From Fistularia commersonii (lineage: Eukaryota > Chordata > Actinopteri > Syngnathiformes > Fistulariidae), in NCBI GenBank assembly GCA_037954325.1, contig JBBMNZ010000028.1:8885001-8949000 (forward strand): a stretch of DNA of 64,000 nt, in the 5' to 3' direction. Positions 53,091 to 62,528 of the stretch are shown one piece after another (position 1 is the stretch's first letter; every line of letters begins with the position of its first letter). The position numbers were made by a program, and so were the translations under genes. Under the pieces are notes generated by a model. That model saw only the letters and a program-made list of their open reading frames with translations, was not told the DNA's origin and made no database searches.

Positions 53091-53354
53091 AGGGTGCTGA
53101 TTAGGCAGCTCAATGCATAAAAAGTAAGTTAAAAATAAATGCAATGATTTGTAATAATTCCATATTGAATACCCAATAGAACATAAACAGGATGCAAATG
53201 TTAACGCTGAGACATTTTAAATATTAGTTCATTTTCAATTTGATGGCAGAAAAACATCTCGATATGATTAACACGGGCAATGCAAAGCAGGAAAAGTAAT
53301 TGGCACAAATCAAAAACAACTGGAGGAGAATTTGTTGACTATTAGATTAACTGG

Positions 53355-53420
53355 GGCCGATGTAGCTCAGTTGGCAGAGCAGGCGTCCCTTTAAGGGCAA
53401 TGCTGGTGGTTTGATTGTGC
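53355..53420 (+). mobile_element. tRNA-derived SINE head fragment
   Basis: 'gatgtagctcagttggcaga' is a good A box; the B box is decayed ('ggtttgattgtgc') and the sequence does not fold as a tRNA acceptor stem, so this is not a functional tRNA gene. Confidence 0.5.
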
Positions 53421-53584
53421 AAAAAAGGCATTTCAGAGAGGGAGTTGTAAATATGGGCACTAATCTGGGAAAAACTGCATCATTTTAGAAAATATTGCTC
53501 TTAAATTGCGAAAACTTTGAAGCTCTCACCATTTACAGTGTTTAATATCGTCAAAAGAGCAGGGGACAAAGTTGAAGGTCAGAA

Positions 53585-53945
53585 CTGGTCAGAACCCTGT
53601 ACAATTCAGAATAGAATATAAAAAGCGCTAAATGGCTGGGCGCCATCACATCTCAAAGAACTCTTGGAACCCTATCACCCAATCAGATCTTTACGCTCAT
53701 AGCACGAGGGGCTACTTGAGGTCACTAAAAGCAGAACAGGAGACGGGGCATTCAGTTACGGAGCTCCTCTTCCATGGAGTCAAAACACGATCCCGGGGAC
53801 GGACGTCCTCTCTTGGTTTGAGAACATGCACAAAACCTCCCTTTTTGAGAAAGCTTAGTTTGGGCCAGACTGGCCCTGAGTTCTGCTGCCATAGGCTTAC
53901 TCTGCTGAGGGATATCCCATGATGGACCTCTTCCTAACTCGTCTG
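53585..53945 (+). mobile_element. LINE C-terminal remnant
   Basis: Reading with stops: 'EYKKR', 'MAGRHHISKNS', 'YAHSTRGYLRSLKAEQET'. This resembles the closing segment of L2/Rex-type fish LINE proteins (the usual wording there is a 'YKALNGLAP..LKELL..Y'-like string). Inactive. Confidence 0.45.
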
Positions 53946-54755
53946 CACTCATGTCTCATCATCAATGCCTAATAGTAAGCTCATATCTTCTCCTGAGTCA
54001 GTGCGCACTTCCATTTTCACTGTTATTTTTTTTATGAATGCTAAAGCTATTACTGTATTCATTTCAGCTGTTTGCATGTAACTGTCAGCACTACATCATT
54101 TGTGCCTGTCCCTCCGAACCGTCAGACGCACCTATGTATCATCACATTCGTCCTTTCTATCGCCATGGCCATCTTGAGGCAGAAAGCTGCCCACATTGAG
54201 CTTGGATCTCAATGTTTCTGCCTGCTAAACTGCTCACCAAGTGCTTGCTTTTGAGGGACTGCTGGGTTTCTGTCAGTGATTTTGAGATTACCGAAGCTCA
54301 GCTGAAGCCCGATGGGAAACAGTTGTGGTCAATTGAATGTAAATTTGAATTTCCTTTTTTGAAAGCCGTGTCATGCGGACAGAAGAAGAGAGGGACCACC
54401 CCACTTGTTATCAGCGGAGAGTTCAGGAGCTTGCATCTCTGATGGTTTGGGGTTGTGTTAGTGCCTGCTGTGTGGCACGGGCAGCGAAGGCATCATTGAT
54501 GCTCATGGGTACATCGAGAAAACGTCTACGCTCATCTGGTCAACAGCGTTTTCGTGGAAGGCCTGCCATATTTCAGTAAGATAACACTGAACCACATGCT
54601 GCAAATTCAAAGTGGGCTAATATTTTACAACAAATTGTCTCTTTCAACATCTGATATGTTGTTCAATTGGGAATAAAATCATATTTTCATAAATCATTGC
54701 ATTTTTTTTTTTTTTACAGTTTACACACTAACCCCGATAGGTTGGGTTTGAGGCC

Positions 54756-57180
54756 AAAATAGAAAAAAAAATACATGAACTTAAGTTACAAATGAATTCA
54801 AGGGTGTATTCCAGATGTACTACTTTTTTGCCAATCTGACTTGGTCATGAGAACAGTCAATGAAACTTCAAATTGACAGATTAAAAACAAACACGTGAAC
54901 AGCACAATACAATCGTGGCCACTAAAACAAAATAAAACATAGAAGAAAACAGCCATACAAGCATACATACATTTTTTTTTCTTTTTCACTGCCACAGTCG
55001 GTTTGCCGGCTGTGACGTCACCAACATCGGACGCACTCGTTCCACTCATCTGGAGGACATTGCCATTGAAATCTGACAGTGAAATTTCCTTCATTGTCTG
55101 ATCTCCAACATGATGTGATGCCCATGAGTGACTTCAGGGCCACGTGAACAACAGCTGAGCTGCAAAGATGGAACATCTGATTCGCAGGAACACCCTTTCA
55201 CATTGTGAGGCTCAAGAACTCATCTGAAGGGGAGCTCAAACAACCCAGTCAGCCCGGGAGGGGTCTTTAAAAACATGATTGGTTTTGGTGTGGCGCACAA
55301 ATGTTATTTTTTCTTTTTCCTTTGGTGTGAGAGTGCCTCCAGAGAGAGGAATAAAAAAGTCATGAGGACGTCCAGGACATGATGAATGGGGAGAAAAGCG
55401 GATTCATTAAAAGAAACTGTAGTGTGTCATTTGCCAAGTCCTTTAACTACCAGGAAAATTGGGAACAAATGGTAAAGACAATGGCTGCGGAGACTCTGAA
55501 ACAGCGGATCATTTCACAGCGCAGCATCAGTAGTACAAGTCTGAACCCAGCTAACGCAGACCTGCACCTCTGTCCACAGGCAGGTCAGATGCTAAGAGAA
55601 TAACTGCCAGGGGCGTGAGGGCGAATTGAGGGTAAATGGTTATAGTAGAGGGTGACAAAGAAACTTACATCCACCTGCAGAGTGACAGAGGACCTCAGCT
55701 GCTATCACCAGTTTTGCAGGGTGGGGGGGGATATCTGTTGAGTCCATGCGTCAGCCTTCACTGTATAGACACACCCAGTCTGTATGGATATGTGTGCTGC
55801 AGAAATAGTGAACTGGATTTCAGACTTTTATATAATATCTTATATTAATTTTCAACAGGGACACTTAATTGTGTTGAAAATTAATATAAGATAAAACCAG
55901 GATCTGACAAGGGACGACATAGCTGGGAAATGAAAATGTCATTTGAGTGGCGTTTTCAATCAGGCGCCACCCAAAACTACCCAAAGAGACATTACTGTGT
56001 TTGGACTGTTTGGTCAACTGAAGATGGGAAGCACCTTCGGCCTGCACATTCTCTGACTTGGTTAGTAGACATCAAAACAGAGCAAATTATTATTTTCCCT
56101 ATTTGAAGAGGGCTGGGGACTGTATCTGCATTTGAACAAGCAGGCCGACTTGAGTTATCACTGGGAACCAGAGGTCAGACTGGAGGCCCGCCTAGTCATC
56201 GCGCACGCTCAGCTGTACATCCAATAACAGGCAGGTGGAGCCGGCTGTGAGTTTAAACTTGGGCTCCAGTTCAATTTAAAAAGGAAAATAAAACAACTCA
56301 ACCATGTACTTCTAGGCAAGGCCTAGAGTAAAAAGAAAAGGCATTTTAACCATGCACAACTATGCCTCCCCACCAGGTCCATCTTGCACCTCATAGACTG
56401 CTCTTATAGTCGCCTTATTCAGTTTATGGAGGTCAGCAGTGTCAGAGGTTACCATATTTTGTCATCTGATCATCCTGAGATCAGGTGATCCGTTGCTTGT
56501 GAAACTATTCCCTTGTGGATCAACAGTGAACTGCAGCCGTTAGCAATCGTGCCGTCACCAAAAAGTGTGAAATAATACTCTCTATTGATGGGTGCCTTTC
56601 CTAATCTAAGCATTGTCACCTGACAAACAGTCTAACGGGTTTTAAATGAGTTGGAATCAAGACTATTGGTTGTCAAATTTTACACAGATGGGTTTAGAGT
56701 TTTGACTTAAACTTGGGAAGAGAGTCTGCATTTCTGATGTGAGGGGGGAGGGTGAGTTCCAGAGCTGTGGTGCAGAGGGACTTAGCCAGATGGAAAACAA
56801 GTTGACGAAAAACATCTGAGAGAACGGGAGTGGCAATATGAAGCAGGACTGTTAGGGGGGTGCAAGTTGTGGATTTATGCTACATTTATTGGTGAGGGAC
56901 AATACTTTGAAGTGTAAATATAGACTTAACAGTTTGACATTTATCTCTGCTCCTTCACACCCTTCTGTACTCCAATATTACTGCTGTCTGATTGTTGCCA
57001 GGGGTGTCCAACACCAGACCAGCCCTATCAACAAGCGTCCCCCAGAGGGGAAAATGTATTGTGAACTGGTAGAACACAGTTGCAGGCGATGCAGAAAAAG
57101 GAGGCTAAATCAATGTTATAACAGACAACTACAATGCTTCAGACTGAAAAGCTGGTGCTAAATTGCTGGACTCTTAAATA
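54756..57180. other. Intergenic region between SLC4A1 and the selenoprotein gene
   Basis: Two open frames stand out but are unidentified: a minus-strand one at 54798-55094 starting 'MKEISLSDFNGNVLQMSG', with a lysine run then a hydrophobic part; and a plus-strand one at 55379-55603. Neither has flanking splice sites that I can support. A repeat-like segment lies at about 56730-56880. A long perfect hairpin lies at 55836-55893. Confidence 0.4.
55836..55893. repeat. Perfect 22-bp inverted repeat (hairpin) with 14-base loop
   Basis: The left arm (55836-55857) includes 'cttatattaattttcaaca'; the right arm (55872-55893) is its exact reverse complement, with the loop 'gggacacttaattg' between. The arms are AT-rich. 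Confidence 0.95.
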
Positions 57181-57791
57181 AAAAATAATAAAAAAAAAAA
57201 CTGACAACACTGCTGAAAACAACCGTTACTTTTTATTCAATGACTAGAATTTTGACATCTCTGTGACCAATCTGAGAGTGGGAGAGCAGGTAGTGGTCTT
57301 GCTCCGGTGCTGGACTGGTTTAAATCAAAAAAACAAACCAAAAAAAAAACAACCAACATGTGCTAAAAGATTTAGCTTATGCTGTTACATGGTAATTGGG
57401 ATGGAGGGGTAAAATGCATAACTTAAGCATTTCAAAAACAACCCGATATGAAGAAATTTCACTGTTGCACCCATTTCTCCACAAAATAGAAAATAAAATG
57501 AAGTTGCACTAATTACAAGACAGCAGAGCAAGAAAGCAGGAGCCTCCCTTTATGTTTAGTATTTTAAAAACAGCATTTGTTTAACTGACCTTGTACTTCA
57601 TTGTGAGAGGGAAAAAAAAAACCTGCGTAATAAGAGGAATGCAAAACCAACCAACAAAAAAAAACAAAAAAAAAACAGGCAGTTGTTGATTGGAGAATGT
57701 TGTGCATTTACGGAAGTAGGAGAATAAAGAGTGACTTTCTTTCCAGACCGCTTTGCTACACCGCTCTCTGTCTCTGGTGTCAAAATAGAGG

Positions 57792-57868
57792 GCGTCCCGG
57801 GAACGAAATCCTCGTACCATAACCTGTTACATATTTAGGCTTTGGCAGTCATTAACGTCCCAGGGCGC
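57792..57868 (-). promoter_or_regulatory. SECIS element in the selenoprotein 3'UTR
   Basis: It starts 70 bases after the stop codon. Lower helix: 57856-57868 (5' 'gcgccctgggacg') against 57792-57805 (5' 'cgttcccgggacgc'), with small bulges. The conserved AUGA is at 57849-57852; its partner GA is at 57812-57813. Between them a 12-step helix (57837-57848 with 57814-57825, ten pairs including G-U) closes an 11-base apical loop that begins AAA (57826-57836). Core, spacing and loop adenines fit an animal SECIS. Confidence 0.82.
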
Positions 57869-57937
57869 AGTCACTGACGCCAGAGAAGTGAGGGGTAGCC
57901 CAACCGGAACGACGGGATGGCGCCCATTTGCATAGCC

Positions 57938-59779
57938 CTACATGATGACGCAGGGGGCGCGGCTCCGGGTGATTTTCTGCTGAGGTTTACCGTCTTGAGC
58001 GTTCTGCACAGCGTTCATGACCTGCGGTGGGAAATGAAAGCGTGATTCACAGCGTGTTTTCTGTTACGGGATGTTTCTTGGTGATGAGGAGTCCCTTGAC
58101 ACGTTCTATAAAAAACTAAAAAAAGCAGGTGTGTGTATAATGCATTATGTTATTTTATACTTCTACTTGAAAATCCTCAAATTTTCCACTTCAAAATGTA
58201 TGGTCATTGTCAATCACTTTCTGTGTTTGCAGCCGGGCGGCTGAAGCACCGTGTCTGATAAACAAGGCAAGGCAAAAGACTGATTTAAAAAGTAAATTCC
58301 TCATGGAAGCAACAACAGTTACAGTATTTAAAAAAAGACAAAAAAAACAAAAAAAAAAAAACAAACCCAAAGTGTGGTAATCGCAGAAAACACCTTTCAG
58401 TATGGAAACATTGGGGAAGATGTAGGGTAACTGTCAGATCAACAGTTTCATTCCACTGGAAGCACAGGAATCACAATACGACATACGCGCAGCATTTTGA
58501 ATGGAGAATAAAAACTGTTCTGAAGAACTCCCTTGAACACGCAAGAGCTATTTTTCAAGTTTTTTTTTCAATAAGGCAAACACCAGTACAAGTAAAAAAC
58601 TAACATCATAAGTGTCCTCTGACTGCAGGGTCAAAGTGAGGGCACAGCCTTGACAACACTTTCACTGGGTTGTTGTTATAAGTTGACAGAGGGCTGTTGT
58701 TCCAGACATACCACTGGCTAGTCTGGAACTGGCTGACAGCATTGCGACAGCAAACTATCCCCATCATTACCGAGTGGGAAAAACATGTCACTGTCACTAG
58801 AGCCAAAAGAAGAATTACTTATTTCTGATATGCTCACATAAATATTTGTGATGGAAACTACTTTTGTGTTATGTGCAGGACACCTTTAAGGTATCCCTAA
58901 GTGGCAGGTACAGTAAAAGACAGTGGGAGCGCTTTGGCACAGTAAGTAATTATACATCTGTGGGAAAATCCAGTAAATCCAGTTCATGTGGCATATGTTT
59001 AAGAGAAAACACATGACAGACCCCTTGAGAAAAACATATGTAACTGAAATCATACAGTCAAAATAGAAAGTATATACAGTGGGAAAATGCAAAACCTCTA
59101 AGATGTAGCGCTTCACACATGACTTCTTTTCTTTTTTTCTTTTACAGTTAAAAATAAGCTGGAACAGGAGCAGAAAATCAACCGAATTCCTGACCCGAGG
59201 GAGCGTGGAAAGTCGAACCGGTTTACTACTTACATCATCCTCATAGGGGAAGCCACCTGTCTCAAGCTTGGAGAAGACCAGCTGCTCGTTGATTTCAATC
59301 TCGAAGCTGCCTGTAAGACAAGGGAGGGCAAACTGAGCCACCGTGATTTTCCTTCAACACTCCTATTAGCGATGCAAAAACTAAACAAAAGAATAATGAA
59401 ATGTCAAACGCCGAACAGCCATCCGCACCTTGTCTTCCCACGAAGCCAGAAACATCCGCTTCGGGAAACTCATCCTTGACAACCAGGGCGAGTTCTCGAT
59501 AGCGGGGCTCGTAACCTCATGCACCACTGGGGGAGAAAATAAAATTTATTAATTTTATTTATTTTTCAAAATGGACATGTAATTGTTACCAGATCTGCTG
59601 AGACAGCTCATTGGTGCTCATTGGTTAGTGATGAGCTAACGTTGCTAACGGTAGCTCCCTTAGTCGTAACCACACCAACCAAACTCGGATTTGTTGTTCA
59701 AGGAAAAAAGAAAAAACGACGAAAAGAAAAGAAAAATACCTTCCACTCACCAATATTCTACTTTAACGGTCAGTCCCAT
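57938..59779 (-). CDS. selenow2: Selenoprotein W2 / MIEN1-family protein, 4 exons, UGA read as selenocysteine
   Basis: Exons 59751-59779, 59429-59526, 59234-59310, 57938-58021 join in phase to 95 residues. Start: 'MGLTVKVEYCGA', then an in-frame TGA at 59517-59519 taken as selenocysteine (residue 13), then 'GYEPRYRELALVVKDEFPEA'. Cys10-x-x-Sec13 is the redox motif of the SelW/Rdx thioredoxin-like fold. The middle 'SFEIEINEQLVFSKLETGGF' and the ending 'KITRSRAPCVIM' match human MIEN1 (Rdx12), where Cys replaces Sec and a C-terminal CxxL-type prenylation motif is present; here the tail 'CVIM' is a CaaX-like end. Function: a thiol redox or signalling adaptor, inferred from the family. Without Sec insertion the product would stop after 12 residues. 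A SECIS lies in the 3'UTR. Confidence 0.88.
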
Positions 59780-60474
59780 GTTTACGGACGCTTCTCCGGC
59801 AGTGTCAACCGCGGTATCTGAACCCCGGTGCTCGGCTTGCTAGCTACTTGTACTGGCGAGGCGGAGCCTTTCCTCAACAACATCCGTCAAGGCGGATTCG
59901 ACCGTGTCCGCCGGAACCAAACCCCGTGTTTCATAATTTTATTTCAATTCAATGACAAAGCCGCTCCAGGCGACTCGGGAAAGAAATGACCATGTGTGTT
60001 CGGTTAAAAACATTGTTTTTGTCATTTACAAGGTCGAAGAAGAGATCAATTTATAAAAAAACGTCGTCAAAATGATGCTAACTTTTCTGTTCGCAGTTGA
60101 AAATGCCCTTATCAACTACTGCCAACCGACTCTAATGCAGGTGACCACCACATTCCAAGCCGAAACTCCACTTTTATAACATTAATATTTTATAAATATA
60201 TTTTGAAGGCCCGGGCTGAACGATTTTGGAGGCAGTAGAGGATAATATCCTGAGTGCGTCCACTCCTTCAAATGCACGGCGGAAGTACTCATCCTGCCAG
60301 ATTTTGATCTTGCTGCTTCCAAACAATGGTTGTCTGTAAGAGAGCACAAGGGTGTTTTGGGGTCAATTTAAATAAAACCTGATCTTTCACATTTAGCTTG
60401 ATAACATAGACCATGAAAAAGTAGATTAATAGCTGAACCGCTGGAGGAGACGGGGTAGAAATTAGTGTGTGCAC
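59780..60474. promoter_or_regulatory. Promoter side of the selenoprotein gene and intergenic gap
   Basis: About 59780-59900 is CpG-richer and should hold the selenoprotein 5'UTR and promoter. The rest shows no exon. The minus-strand open frame at 60289-60474 is not recognised. Confidence 0.4.
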
Positions 60475-60511
60475 ATGGAAGGATCTGCAGCGCCAGAAAC
60501 TACAAGTGTCA
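60475..60511 (+). CDS. Possible alternative first exon of the GIMAP-like gene
   Basis: ATG followed by 12 codons ('MEGSAAPETTSV') and a donor 'gtaagttt' in phase 1, the same phase the GTPase exon at 62529 requires. If used it would splice over the other first exon at 61909. Unproven. Confidence 0.35.
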
Positions 60512-62528
60512 GTAAGTTTACATATTCAGAATTCTACTTGAAATTAAGAGACTAATTTTGTTTCTATTTACTCCCAGGAACTTCATTTTACCAGGACACC
60601 GTGTTTCATTGAGTAAAGGCTAGTATTTTGTAATGTCAGTGGAAGCAATGGTTCTGACAAAGCCACAGAAGGACGAAAACATTTGAAACTAACGTTCGTG
60701 GTACTATTCCAGACGTGCCTGCAATTTCCCTCGGTCAGCAAACTGTGCTATATTTGTGCTGAGAATGGATTGTCAATGGACTCCTGCCATGTCTCAGAGA
60801 TGAACAGAATCAATCAGTACCACAATTAAAGAGGCACTTTAATAAATGGGCTCTGTAAAGTGGTGGGGTTTACCAGTTTGATAAAAGAAAATGTACACTG
60901 CATCCAATTTTCCTGTCTTAGACTCTGGATCACACACACGCACACACAACCAGACGCAACGCTCTGGCAAGACAACAACCATCTCTCTGGAGCAGAGTGT
61001 ATGATTGGAAAGAAATCTTTGAATTCTCTTTCTCTTTTTAGCCTTTATTTGACAACATAAGATGCAGTTAGAGGGAATTGTGGTGTTGCAGATAAATATA
61101 ACACTTTATACCATACACAGACATACACATACATATAGACACATAAACACACACACACACACACACACACACTGTAATGGAAATTTAAATGTATCTTTGT
61201 TGTATTGCAACTGGACTCTGTCTCTCCACAATGAGCTTTTGTTGTATCATTCCTATGTTTTGTAAAATCAAGGTCTTGTGAACTCATCCCAAAACCAAAT
61301 TTGAGGCGCTTCCTTCCTGTTAGAATCATGTGATCCCAATGGGTGTGAACAGACCATTTTTATTTATAATAGCTCTACTGGTCACCTTATCCTTTGGAAG
61401 ACTGCAGACACCCTTGAGGACTCTGCTATGGTCCTCCCTTCTTGTAAGAATATAACACAAACAAGCGAAGTGATCCTCCGATCTCTTTATTCACGAATGT
61501 TAGTGCGGAAAATTTCCTTGTCAGCGCATACAGTCACACACACTCAAATGCAGACACACTGCTTTTTCGTGGCAGTATTTCATTCATTGAATGTTATGGT
61601 CCCATGACAGTCACTTGATTCACAGCAGACAGACTTAGTCACTTGATCTGTCATGTACCTGTCTGTCCCTTTCTTTACTTCTTACTCCTATCAGTTTGTG
61701 TTCGCAAAAATGAAAATAAAAATAAAACATTTTTTTACACGTGTTTCTGTTTCCAGTGGCACCACCGACCAGCTCAAAGGAGTGGCTTTCACATTCCGCT
61801 CCACGTTTGTATGATAACTCACTCTGACCTTCAGACTCATAAACACATAAAACAGAGACGTCCGTTCTCACGTCTCAGAATGTGCTGAGCCTGGGTACAG
61901 AATGTGAGATGGACACCCCTGAGCTGTCAGCATGTAAGTTTTTCTTAAAATTTATTTAGTACATCTAATCATAAACAACATCGTAATTTAGTTTTCACGG
62001 ATTAGAGGCAACCCAAATAGTTTCATCAATGCCGTACCTCTAAAGTCCCTCATTGAATTTTGTGTTTCTTGTGGTTTTGATATGAATTCTACCTTTTGTT
62101 TAAAGTATTTCCACCAATTATCTTACAAAGCGTTGGCTCGAGTGTATTTATATGCTTTTCTCATGTGTGATACACCTAGTAGGTGACGTGTTTTTTTTTC
62201 CTTGTTAAAAATGTTTGTTTGATCAGTTTCCAACCGATTATATTCAGTACATTAAGATTAATTTGGCAGAATTTTCTCAACAAAGTATTTTACCTATAAT
62301 GAAGTTCTCAAATGTCAGAAGGAGGTTCCTTAATGCCATAAATGCTGGTCTTGAAGGTAGCAAAAAAGGTAATATGGCAACTTTCTGTAGAGTTGAAAAT
62401 GTAATAAGATTATGTTCTAGAGCTTTAAGAATATCTTCAGTTTGACTCTCTGGTTTTTGCAAATATTAAGAAATGTCGTCCAACACCCCTCCTCACCCTT
62501 CTCTCCCTGTTTGTTTCCTCTCTGCTAG
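60512..62528 (+). other. 5' region and introns of the GIMAP-like gene
   Basis: A (CA)n at about 61148-61172. The plus-strand open frame at 62215-62445 is not recognised and may be an old repeat. A likely acceptor after 61756 ('tttccag') may mark a 5'UTR exon boundary. Confidence 0.35.

Larger units (their letters stand above)
53090..54755 (+). mobile_element. Tc1/mariner-like DNA transposon with later insertions inside
   Basis: The left side (53136 on) reads 'aaatgcaatgatttgtaata'; the right side (54640-54705) carries the same sequence inverted, together with 'cccaattgaac'-type wording on both arms. Between them, 54440-54600 reads as the end of a DDE transposase: 'LMVWGCVSA', then 'GRPAIFQ', a stop, and 'DNTEPHAA' (the DNxxPH motif). 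So it is a decayed element with subterminal inverted repeats. A SINE-like head (53355-53420) and a LINE tail (53585-53945) lie inside, so insertions were nested. Confidence 0.6.

Noticed and set aside
53355..53420. Functional tRNA gene
   Set aside because: Only the A box is good; the B box and acceptor stem are decayed, and it sits within a transposon patchwork.
59429..59526. Calling the MIEN1-like gene a pseudogene because of TGA
   Set aside because: The TGA lies exactly at the CxxU redox position, all other phases and splice sites are intact, and a SECIS-like hairpin follows the stop.
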